Assembly: GCA_964345765.1 (NCBI GenBank)
Contig: CAYFSJ010000010.1
Location: 1-40,044, forward strand
DNA from: DUUI01 sp964345765
GTDB lineage: Bacteria; Bacillota_I; Bacilli_A; Erysipelotrichales; Erysipelotrichaceae
Direction of reading: 5' to 3'
Length of the DNA: 40,044 nucleotides
Shown: positions 7,953 through 14,268 of the stretch, piece after piece
Numbering within the stretch: position 1 is the first letter of the stretch
Layout: each line of letters starts with the position of its first letter
The notes under the pieces: model-generated
Databases searched by the model: none
The model's input: the letters and a program-made list of their open reading frames with translations, nothing else
Told to the model about the DNA's origin: nothing
Program-made: the position numbers and the translations under genes

Positions 7953-9060
7953 TTTTATAGTGCTCCATTTCTTTTTCTAATGATTGACTGCTTAAATTGG
8001 TTCTTACTGAATCAGTACTTAAGACGGTGTGATGGCTATTAACAAGGCCGTAGTGTATTGAACTTATATAATCTTTATTTTGATTTAATCCATAGATTAA
8101 TCCAGCAATAAAGCTATCGCCAGCCCCAGTCACATCGACTACATTCTCTGTTTTGTAGATAGGAATTGAGGTGATTGATTCTTGATGGCCATAAACAACA
8201 TCTTTTGTTCCTTGAGTGATTATGACATGTTTTAAACCTATCTCTAGCCATTTCTTGACCAGTGTTTTTGGTGATGCTTTCGAGTTGAAATAGGTTTGTG
8301 ACTCATCGAGATTAAAGATACCACACTCAATTTGAAGTTGGTGTTTAGGTAGATGACTCATCTTTATGGTTGAGACACCCACAATAAATAATGGGAGTTG
8401 ATGGGTTTGACAAAACTGGATTAAATAATCTATACAATCGGCTTGGACATTTGTATCGACGATAATCATTTTGGCTTGGGATAAATATTTTTCGTATTTA
8501 GCTACCCACTCTTTTGTCATCAGTTGACAGATTTCCATGTCGGCTAAGCCACAGACTAAATCGCCATTTGGATTAAGTATTGCTGTATAGGTACCAGTAT
8601 TTTGATTGGATATTTTTTCAATTTGACCGGTGTTGACAAGAGACTTCATCTCATCTACTAGATGTTGACCTCCTATATCATCGCCAACTAAGGAAATTAA
8701 GGAGACTGATTGATTGAGTCGTCCTAGGTTTTCGGCAATATTACGAATTACGCCACCTAAGGAGGTAGAGCCTGAGACTGGGTTGGATGTTTCAAAGACA
8801 ATGTTTTGATAAGCTATGTATTTTTGGTCAATGTTTGATGCTCCAATACAGATGATTAAATCTTCTTTGGGTTCACTAAGAACATAGGCTTTTCCGACAA
8901 TATAGCCTGTATCAATCAATTGTGAAATGTGGTTGGCAATACTTGGTCTAGACAATCCTACTTTATTGGCTATCTCTTGTTGAGATAAGTAGGGATCTTC
9001 TCTTAGTAGGTCTAAGATTTTTTGTTGAGCTTCGTTTAAGATAATATCACCTCCAAACAA
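7930..9060 (-). CDS. HTH-PfkB carbohydrate kinase, probable pseudouridine kinase
   Basis: A two-domain protein of up to 376 aa. The first ~55 residues form a winged helix-turn-helix (QQKILDLLREDPYLSQQEIA, then a recognition helix with SRPSIANHIS). The remainder is a PfkB/ribokinase-type kinase with 'GASNIDQKYIA', 'SLGGVIRNIAENLGRL' and the catalytic anion-hole motif 'DVTGAGDSF'. Together with psuG, to which it is coupled, it probably phosphorylates pseudouridine; E. coli YeiI/PsuK are comparable kinases. The DNA-binding domain suggests autoregulation. The outer boundary given is a TTG at 9060, but this TTG lies upstream of the perfect ribosome site GGAGGTGAT (9054-9046). Family alignment from memory places the start at about LNE, where only ATT (9045) or ATC (9042) is available. 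Confidence 0.88.
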   Translation of the reverse strand: MFGGDIILNEAQQKILDLLREDPYLSQQEIANKVGLSRPSIANHISQLIDTGYIVGKAYVLSEPKEDLIICIGASNIDQKYIAYQNIVFETSNPVSGSTSLGGVIRNIAENLGRLNQSVSLISLVGDDIGGQHLVDEMKSLVNTGQIEKISNQNTGTYTAILNPNGDLVCGLADMEICQLMTKEWVAKYEKYLSQAKMIIVDTNVQADCIDYLIQFCQTHQLPLFIVGVSTIKMSHLPKHQLQIECGIFNLDESQTYFNSKASPKTLVKKWLEIGLKHVIITQGTKDVVYGHQESITSIPIYKTENVVDVTGAGDSFIAGLIYGLNQNKDYISSIHYGLVNSHHTVLSTDSVRTNLSSQSLEKEMEHYKNESISTN

Positions 9061-9112
9061 ATGTTTGTTTCCAAACTTAAGTTTATTATAACATAAAAAA
9101 GAACCATGTAAA
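9055..9112 (-). promoter_or_regulatory. promoter and two palindromes upstream of the HTH-kinase/psuG operon
   Basis: On the reverse strand TTTACA (9112-9107), a 16-nt spacer and TATAAT (9090-9085). Downstream of the -10 are two palindromes: AAACTTAAGTTT (9073-9084) at the likely transcription start, and AAACAAA-N2-TTTGTTT (9055-9070) touching the ribosome binding site. Their positions suit repression by the HTH-kinase itself, which is inference. The -35 lies within the terminator hairpin of the upstream gene. Confidence 0.6.
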
Positions 9113-9119
9113 TGGTTCT
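9095..9119 (-). terminator. terminator of the DUF1858-DUF438 operon
   Basis: On the reverse strand AGAACCAT, a 4-nt loop, ATGGTTCT and a T run (stem 9112-9119 with 9100-9107). It begins immediately at the stop of the DUF438 gene and overlaps the -35 of the next operon. Confidence 0.85.
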
Positions 9120-10341
9120 AATCTAATAATCTTTTTTCACCGTCTAAATCACGGTATTGTTGAACGTTTTGGGTTACTTCCAGGCAACCGATGTATTCAT
9201 TTTGTTGGTTTCGAATCGCATAGTAGGCAATATGGATGAAGATACCTGGTTTTTGAATCCAGAAAGCTTCAGAATCTTTTTTACCAGATTTAAAATCGGC
9301 TAATAAGCGTTCAACAGTATCGACTGAATGGGGTGGATGACAGTTTTGAACCGTTCGTCCAATGACAGATTTAGTTCGTGAGAAGATACGATCAACAGCT
9401 TGATTAAAATACTTAACCGAGTCTTGTGCGTCAATAAAGGTGATATCTAATGGAATGGTATTAAGAATCTTTTCGATTTCTTCTTTGTTTAAGAATCCAA
9501 TATCAAAATGTATATTCTTTGAATCTTTTTCTTTTAAATCTTGGTCTTCTTTGTATCTTTCAACAAATGATTTTCTTTGTGGGACCCATTTGGCTTCGGG
9601 TGATACTAGAGTGTAACCAATTTCGATGGAATCTTCAGCAATTTGTAGCCACTCATCTTCTGTGAAGATATCCATTACTAGAGGGATGAGGATTTCTTCC
9701 TCTTTAACGATCATTTCTAAGATTTCATATTCCATTTCATTGAAAGACTCAACAAATGGTAAATCTTGTTGAATGAGTTGTTTTGTTTGTTTGATTAATT
9801 CTCTAATTTCATCATCGACTCCCCACATAACTTTTGGTGGGGCGGTATGACCATATTTTTCCATTAATGGGAAGAAACTATTTTCTTTGCGGAGATAGTG
9901 CTTATCGATATCCCATAATAATTGAAAATCATTGAGAAGCGAACTTTTATTCTCAATTGAGTAATTATCGACCTTTTCTCTCATCGAAGCTAATAATTGT
10001 TTGATGGCATAGTTTTCGTCTTTTAAGACTCGCACTGGATGACCGACTTGTTGTTCATCTAAACTCATACTGTGAACTTCATCGACTGAGCCTCTAAATA
10101 ATGAGGCGTGTACATTACATAAGCGCATGATTTGTTGGGTGTCGATTCCCTCGCTCATTAAATCATTTTCCATTTGAGAGATTTCTTTTGAGCTCACTCC
10201 ATCAAAATGTTCTTTGAATTCTTTTTTAACTTCTTCTTCTGATACACCTTCATGAAGTTTTAAGATTAATTCTTTTAGTTTTTTAGATCGAGTTTTATCG
10301 ATTTCGACTTCTTGTTGACGATTATTAATGACATCACTCAT
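9118..10341 (-). CDS. DUF438 / hemerythrin-like / PAS domain protein
   Basis: A 407-aa cytoplasmic protein with three parts. Residues ~15-85 are the helical DUF438 domain (LKELILKLHEGVSEEEVKKE). Residues ~90-235 are a hemerythrin-like four-helix bundle with candidate metal ligands in 'HPVRVLKDEN', 'DIDKHYLRKENSFFPLMEKYGH' and 'VKEEEILIPLV'. Residues ~280-395 form a PAS domain (DITFIDAQDSVKYFNQAVDRIF ... GRTVQNCHPP). Such proteins are common in anaerobic Firmicutes and are thought to sense or handle oxygen, NO or iron, but the function is not settled. It overlaps the upstream DUF1858 gene by 4 bp (ATGA). Confidence 0.9.
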   Translation of the reverse strand: MSDVINNRQQEVEIDKTRSKKLKELILKLHEGVSEEEVKKEFKEHFDGVSSKEISQMENDLMSEGIDTQQIMRLCNVHASLFRGSVDEVHSMSLDEQQVGHPVRVLKDENYAIKQLLASMREKVDNYSIENKSSLLNDFQLLWDIDKHYLRKENSFFPLMEKYGHTAPPKVMWGVDDEIRELIKQTKQLIQQDLPFVESFNEMEYEILEMIVKEEEILIPLVMDIFTEDEWLQIAEDSIEIGYTLVSPEAKWVPQRKSFVERYKEDQDLKEKDSKNIHFDIGFLNKEEIEKILNTIPLDITFIDAQDSVKYFNQAVDRIFSRTKSVIGRTVQNCHPPHSVDTVERLLADFKSGKKDSEAFWIQKPGIFIHIAYYAIRNQQNEYIGCLEVTQNVQQYRDLDGEKRLLD

Positions 10342-10571
10342 AGTTCTTGTTCCTTAAGTTGAAAACCGTGTGGTTCAAATGCATTCTTAAAATCGTCATA
10401 ACTGACGTCATGGCGTTTGGCGGCTTTGGCTAATGTCATTATTTTTCCTGCGGTATTTAGCATTGCGTCCTCTTGCATATGGACAAATCCTAAATCAATA
10501 ACGAGTTGTCTTATTTCAGGATATTCTTTGACAATATCATAGATTTTATCGTGTAAACTTATCACTTTCAT
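10338..10571 (-). CDS. DUF1858 domain protein
   Basis: A 77-aa helical protein. The sequence 'KVISLHDKIYDIVKEYPEIRQLVIDLGFVHM' followed by 'TAGKIMTLAKAAKRHDVSYDDF' is typical of DUF1858, a small domain related to the N-terminal domain of the ScdA/RIC iron-sulfur repair proteins. A longer frame to 10628 exists, but ATG 10571 has GGAGG nine bases upstream and leaves the family's usual N-terminus. It is coupled by ATGA overlap to the DUF438/hemerythrin gene, so together they resemble a split RIC-like arrangement. A role in nitrosative or oxidative stress or Fe-S repair is inference. Confidence 0.85.
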   Translation of the reverse strand: MKVISLHDKIYDIVKEYPEIRQLVIDLGFVHMQEDAMLNTAGKIMTLAKAAKRHDVSYDDFKNAFEPHGFQLKEQEL

Positions 10572-10583
10572 AATGTTACCTCC

Positions 10584-10600
10584 GTATAACTTTATTATAC
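10584..10600 (-). promoter_or_regulatory. -10 element inside a 17-bp inverted repeat, DUF1858-DUF438 operon
   Basis: The repeat GTATAA-N5-TTATAC covers 10584-10600, and the reverse-strand TATAAT (10599-10594) lies within it. A repressor or a redox regulator bound here would block the promoter. No good -35 is visible, which would fit an activator-dependent or weak promoter. Confidence 0.5.
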
Positions 10601-10637
10601 GCTTGTTAAAAAGAAAGTGGTAAATCACTATCTCAAA

Positions 10638-11861
10638 TTAGATGGTTTCATTATAAATTGGGGCAACATGTTTACGATTTTTAAAAACAATGAGGTAAGT
10701 TAGTGCTAATGTCATCATATTTGCCACTAAGATTACGAGTCGAATATCGAAATATTCGCCAATAACACCACTCACTAATTGTCCAATTATCATTCCAAAA
10801 GTAGTTATGGTTAGAAACAAACCATTAAAACGTCCTCGTATTTCATTAGGGACATAAGCTTGAGTTGAGGAAATTCGAATATTAAATGAGGTGACTGATA
10901 AAAGACCTGTCATAAAGTTAAATAAAATCATGATTGGGACAGGCATAAATAGGCTGGTTCCAATTAAAAAACAGATAACAGTATAAACAAACATAGCAGT
11001 ATTGAATTTTTGGTGAGATGGAATAATGAACTTATAATGTAGAATCCCACCTATAAATCGACCTAAAGTATTCGCAGAGTGAACAATGGTGAAGATAAAG
11101 ATACCTAATGTGGCTGTTGATTTGAAGTAGGGCATTTCAAGTGTTTGAGAAACAGAAGTTTGAAATAGGGAATTGGTAAAAAAGAAGATTGTTATCGTTA
11201 ATAATCCTTTTTCACTTAACAAATAAGATAAACCTTTTCGATACTCTTCTTTAAATTCATTGAGTTGAGTGTGTTTGGTTTCAACAAGATGACTTTCTTT
11301 TGTTTTGATTTGGGTTTCAAAGACTGCTGCCACAAAGAATGTAATTGAGTTTATCGCAAATAAAATCTCTATCCCTATTGTTTTGTAGAGTAGGGCCGCG
11401 ACAGGAGTCATTAGGGCGGCCATTGGATAAATCATTGATGATATTGAATAGGCTTTTGAATATTGACCATCACTGATTAAAGTAGGATAAAAACTATCGT
11501 AAGCAACAGAATAGACTGAATCGATAATGCCGATGGTTGCAGCTAGGATTAATAGAAAGACATAGTTAAATAAATTATTTAATAAGCCAATAAAGACTAA
11601 TGCGAACAAAATGGATGATAAAAAATCCAAAGTGTATATGACTTTGACTCTTGAAAAACGATCTAATAAGGTACCGGCAATCATTGGAACGATTAGTCTA
11701 GGTAAATTGTAGATGACCATGTATAAGGCGTAAGCAAAGGTCGATTGGGTAAAGTCTAAGACTAATATTCCTAAAGCAAATCCTGCGATTGCGTTACCTA
11801 ACATTGAAACGATTGAACCGATCGTTATGATTGTGAAATTCTTTGTCCAGAGTGTATTCAT
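10638..11861 (-). CDS. MFS transporter
   Basis: A 407-aa major facilitator superfamily protein with about twelve hydrophobic helices, starting MNTLWTKNFTIITIGSIVSM. The loop between TM2 and TM3, 'AGTLLDRFSRVKVIY', matches the MFS motif A (GxLxDRxxRrkv). Overall it resembles the MFS_3/EntS-like subgroup of drug or siderophore exporters, but the substrate is unknown. AAGGAAAG lies in front of the ATG. It is transcribed divergently from the small P-loop kinase gene, with only 71 bp between starts. Confidence 0.88.
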   Translation of the reverse strand: MNTLWTKNFTIITIGSIVSMLGNAIAGFALGILVLDFTQSTFAYALYMVIYNLPRLIVPMIAGTLLDRFSRVKVIYTLDFLSSILFALVFIGLLNNLFNYVFLLILAATIGIIDSVYSVAYDSFYPTLISDGQYSKAYSISSMIYPMAALMTPVAALLYKTIGIEILFAINSITFFVAAVFETQIKTKESHLVETKHTQLNEFKEEYRKGLSYLLSEKGLLTITIFFFTNSLFQTSVSQTLEMPYFKSTATLGIFIFTIVHSANTLGRFIGGILHYKFIIPSHQKFNTAMFVYTVICFLIGTSLFMPVPIMILFNFMTGLLSVTSFNIRISSTQAYVPNEIRGRFNGLFLTITTFGMIIGQLVSGVIGEYFDIRLVILVANMMTLALTYLIVFKNRKHVAPIYNETI

Positions 11862-11883
11862 AGCTTTCCTTTTTAAAACAATG

Positions 11884-11898
11884 AGAATATGATATTCT
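11884..11898. promoter_or_regulatory. perfect 7-1-7 palindrome between divergent genes
   Basis: AGAATAT-G-ATATTCT is a perfect palindrome midway between the start codons of the MFS and P-loop genes. The 7-1-7 geometry is that of Fur-family boxes (Fur/PerR/Zur), although the bases differ from the Bacillus consensus. Regulation of both genes from here is inference. Confidence 0.5.
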
Positions 11899-11932
11899 TT
11901 TCTTAGGATAACTTCAAGTAAAAAGGAGCACT

Positions 11933-12454
11933 ATGGTAATAATAATTTCAGGTGCGAGCCATTCAGGGAAAACAATTCTTGCACAACACTTATTAGAACA
12001 GAAGAAATGGCCTACATTGTCGATTGATCATTTAAAGATGGGATTGATTCGTAGTCATCAAACAGATTTAACGGTTTATGATACCCAGGAATTAACAGAT
12101 TATCTTTGGCCAATAGTTAGAGAGATGATCAAAACAGTCATTGAGAATGATCAGAATCTGATTGTTGAGGGACTTTATATTCCTTATGATTTTCAAGATG
12201 ATTTTGATGATGAGTACTTGAAACATATCAAACATGTTTGGTTAGTTCTAAGTCAAAACTATCTTGATAATCATTTTGAGCAAGTTGTTAATCATTCCAA
12301 TATTATTGAAAAACGATTAGTTGAGGATGAAAATCTTAAAGAAAGGATTAAGCGTGATAATCAGATCAATTTAGAGAATGTTAAGAAATTTAATCTGAAC
12401 TATGTGCTAATTAATGATGATTATCAAGAAGAAATAAAAAAGGCGAGTTTTTAA
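11933..12454 (+). CDS. P-loop NTPase, small kinase-like (zeta-toxin/adenylate-kinase-like fold)
   Basis: A 173-aa cytoplasmic protein. Walker A is 'GASHSGKT' at residues ~7-14, followed by 'LSIDHLKMGLIRS' and 'LIVEGLYIPYDF', the layout of small P-loop kinases related to zeta toxins and shikimate or adenylate kinases. Arg/Lys residues in the 'EKRLVEDENLKERIKRDN' region could form the lid. The substrate is unknown. No antitoxin-like gene lies beside it, so a toxin role is unlikely. AAGGAG precedes the ATG at 11933. Its 3' end lies within the terminator that serves the reverse-strand tRNA-Leu. Confidence 0.75.
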   Translation: MVIIISGASHSGKTILAQHLLEQKKWPTLSIDHLKMGLIRSHQTDLTVYDTQELTDYLWPIVREMIKTVIENDQNLIVEGLYIPYDFQDDFDDEYLKHIKHVWLVLSQNYLDNHFEQVVNHSNIIEKRLVEDENLKERIKRDNQINLENVKKFNLNYVLINDDYQEEIKKASF

Positions 12455-12461
12455 CCTCGCC
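12434..12461 (-). terminator. terminator of tRNA-Leu
   Basis: GGCGAG (12442-12447) pairs with CTCGCC (12456-12461); on the reverse strand a run of T follows. It overlaps the stop codon of the P-loop gene. Confidence 0.75.
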
Positions 12462-12508
12462 AGTCTCCATCCTTGTACTTGATAATAGTAGAATGTTTAA
12501 ATTTTTAA

Positions 12509-12591
12509 TGGTGCGCGTGAGAGGACTCGAACCTCCATGGTTGCCCGCTAGATCCTAAGTCTAGTGCGTCTGCCAATTTCGCCACACGCGC
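12509..12591 (-). tRNA. tRNA-Leu (anticodon UAG)
   Basis: The reverse complement has acceptor GCGCGTG/CACGCGC, a D-arm with TGGCGAAATTGGCAGACGCA, anticodon arm CTAGA-CTTAGGA-TCTAG with anticodon TAG, an enlarged variable region, T-loop TTCGAGT and encoded CCA. This is a class II leucine tRNA reading CUA and other CUN codons. Confidence 0.96.
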
Positions 12592-12607
12592 GTTTAGTTG
12601 CTTAGGT

Positions 12608-12637
12608 ATTATACAATTTTATAATAGTCGTTGTCAA
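12608..12637 (-). promoter_or_regulatory. promoter of tRNA-Leu
   Basis: On the reverse strand a consensus TTGACA (12637-12632), an 18-nt spacer and a consensus TATAAT (12613-12608). The -35 overlaps the -35 of the divergent mgtE promoter. Confidence 0.85.
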
Positions 12638-12659
12638 TATCAATTTTATCCGTTATAAT
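12631..12659 (+). promoter_or_regulatory. promoter of the M-box/mgtE transcript
   Basis: TTGTCA (12631-12636), a 17-nt spacer and consensus TATAAT (12654-12659). Transcription would start at about 12666, at the 5' edge of the riboswitch. Five bases of its -35 are shared with the opposite-strand tRNA-Leu -35. Confidence 0.85.
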
Positions 12660-12663
12660 TAAA

Positions 12664-12812
12664 AGGCCGGTAAGTAAGGTTACTTAAAGGATAGAGGGTA
12701 CTACCCTAATCAGAGGAGACTCGAAATTAGTGGTTAGCAGATATACTCGAAAAGGGTCTATCTAATGTATCTGTTATGCCTTTATGAGCTAAAGCCCACA
12801 CGGACTTTGACT
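12664..12812 (+). ncRNA. M-box (ykoK leader) magnesium riboswitch
   Basis: The leader contains hallmark M-box elements in order: GTAAGGTTACTTAAAGGATA near the 5' end, GGGTACTACCCT, AGGAGACTCGAAA, GGTTAGCAG, and finally TTATGCC followed by GAGCTAAAGCCC, the near-invariant 3' core of the family. It is followed by an intrinsic terminator and mgtE, the classic target. In known M-boxes, Mg2+ binding compacts the RNA and lets the terminator form, so mgtE is expressed when Mg2+ is low. Confidence 0.92.
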
Positions 12813-12816
12813 ATTT

Positions 12817-12843
12817 AAACCTTTCTTATCGAGAGGTTTTTTT
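12817..12843 (+). terminator. regulatory terminator of the M-box
   Basis: AAACCTTTC (12817-12825) pairs with GAGAGGTTT (12831-12839), loop TTATC, followed by a seven-T tract. It is the expression platform of the riboswitch and lies before the leader ORF. Confidence 0.88.
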
Positions 12844-12855
12844 CATGAAAGGAGT

Positions 12856-12896
12856 GGTAAACCATGAATAAAGATGATCCCCGAAGTTGGTTTACC
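12856..12896 (+). promoter_or_regulatory. hairpin over the start codon of the mgtE leader ORF
   Basis: A perfect 9-bp stem (12856-12864 with 12888-12896) with a 23-nt loop. The left arm spans the spacer between Shine-Dalgarno and ATG and includes the A of ATG, so the structure could limit initiation of the leader peptide. Confidence 0.5.
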
Positions 12897-12941
12897 CAAT
12901 TTCTCACTAACACTAAAAAAAGAAAAGGAGAAAGCCCATGA
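12864..12941 (+). CDS. mgtE leader peptide (25 aa), coupled to mgtE
   Basis: A short ORF begins ATG 12864 behind AAAGGAG and ends with a TGA that overlaps the mgtE start (ATGA at 12938-12941). It encodes a peptide starting MNKDDPRSWF, basic in the C-terminal half (TKKRKGESP). It lies after the M-box terminator, so it is transcribed only with mgtE. The ribosome site for mgtE (AAAGGAG) lies inside it. The inverted repeat GGTAAACCA (12856-12864) with TGGTTTACC (12888-12896) can cover its own start codon. An early Asp-Asp-Pro recalls the acidic/proline MgtL peptide of enterobacteria. That comparison is inference, and the ORF could be only a translational coupler. Confidence 0.6.
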   Translation: MNKDDPRSWFTQFLTNTKKRKGESP

Positions 12942-14194
12942 AAAAATTAAATATGCATCCATATGATTTAGCTCAAAAGATTTCAACACTCTCAATCCAA
13001 CAACAAGCCTTAGAACTTCAAGCATTAGACTTTGAAAGCATGATTGAAGTCTTTGAACATTTGAGTGTTAATCGACAACAAGACTTATTAGAAGTCATGG
13101 ATGATCAAAAGTTAAACGAACTATTTAGAGAATTAGAATATGACACCATCGACGATTTAATTGAAGATGACCAAGATTTATTTCATCGCTTAGACCAAGA
13201 GAACAAAGAAACAGTTGAAGATATTTTAGAATATCCAGTCGACTCAGCTGGGCGTTTAATGTTAATTGAGACATTTACCGTTCAAAAAACAGATACAGTC
13301 GCTGAAGTTATCCATGCGATTAAAGAACAACAAGACTTATATTATGCATCAACCATTTTTGTCTTAGACCAAACAAAATTAGTTGGTTACTTCCAAGTAA
13401 CAGATTTATTAAAACAACCAGACGAAATAAAAATAGAAGATTTCGCTCATCCAATTCAACATTTTGTTTATGCTCATCAAGACCAAGAAGAAGTGATGTT
13501 CACTTTCTCAAATTATGACTTAGTCGTTGTCGCCGTTGTTGATCAAGAGATGAACTATTTAGGATACATTACCATTGACTATATTGTTGATGTTATGCAA
13601 GAAGAGTTAAGTGAAGACCTTGAAAAGATGGGAGCCATGAGTCCATTAGAAGATTCATACCTAGAGACCTCAATATGGACCCATGTTAAGAAACGATTCA
13701 CGTGGTTATTAGTCTTAATGATATCAGCCACCATCACAGGGGTTTTATTAGTCAAATATGAACATGCCTTTGAAGCCCTACCTATATTAGTGTCATTTAT
13801 TCCAATGTTAATGGATACTGGCGGAAACTCTGGGTCTCAAGCCTCAACCTTAGTCATACGAGGTATAGCCACCAATGAGATTGCCCTAAAAGATGCTTGG
13901 AAAGTTCTTAACAAAGAATTTAGAATCGCCATTATAACCAGTTTCTTACTCGCCATTGTTAATGGGGCGCGTATCATTATTATGGGTCAATCTTGGGAAA
14001 TTGCCATCGTCGTCTCCTTAACTTTAATGATAACTGTGATTATCGCAAAATTAATTGGCGCATTATTACCACTCTTAGCTGATCGCTTTAATTTAGATCC
14101 AGCTGTTATGTCAGCACCATTAATTACTACGATTGTTGATACAGCATCAATCATTATCTATTTTAATATTGCCATTCATTTCTTTAACATTTGA
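12938..14194 (+). CDS. mgtE: magnesium transporter MgtE
   Basis: A 418-aa Mg2+ channel. Residues ~5-125 form the cytoplasmic MgtE N domain and end in 'EYPVDSAGRLM', the conserved linker to the CBS pair. The CBS domains span ~125-245 (VAEVIHAIKEQQDLYYASTI; DYDLVVVAVVD). The membrane part has five helices with the pore signature 'PMLMDTGGNSGSQASTLVIRGIA', whose Asp and Gly residues form the ion pathway. The length is slightly below the usual ~450. Acidic CBS and N-domain residues sense internal Mg2+ in characterised homologues. Expression is set by the upstream M-box, and its start is coupled to a leader ORF. Confidence 0.97.
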   Translation: MKKLNMHPYDLAQKISTLSIQQQALELQALDFESMIEVFEHLSVNRQQDLLEVMDDQKLNELFRELEYDTIDDLIEDDQDLFHRLDQENKETVEDILEYPVDSAGRLMLIETFTVQKTDTVAEVIHAIKEQQDLYYASTIFVLDQTKLVGYFQVTDLLKQPDEIKIEDFAHPIQHFVYAHQDQEEVMFTFSNYDLVVVAVVDQEMNYLGYITIDYIVDVMQEELSEDLEKMGAMSPLEDSYLETSIWTHVKKRFTWLLVLMISATITGVLLVKYEHAFEALPILVSFIPMLMDTGGNSGSQASTLVIRGIATNEIALKDAWKVLNKEFRIAIITSFLLAIVNGARIIIMGQSWEIAIVVSLTLMITVIIAKLIGALLPLLADRFNLDPAVMSAPLITTIVDTASIIIYFNIAIHFFNI

Positions 14195-14268
14195 AATTTG
14201 GTATACTTTGTTCGTAAAAAAAAGAAATTAAAAGGTTTTCGTATTTCCTTTAGTCTTGGAGGAATTGC

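Noticed and set aside
11933..12454. Zeta-type toxin of a toxin-antitoxin module
   Set aside because: Although the fold may be related, no small antitoxin gene lies upstream and the gene is alone behind a divergent promoter.
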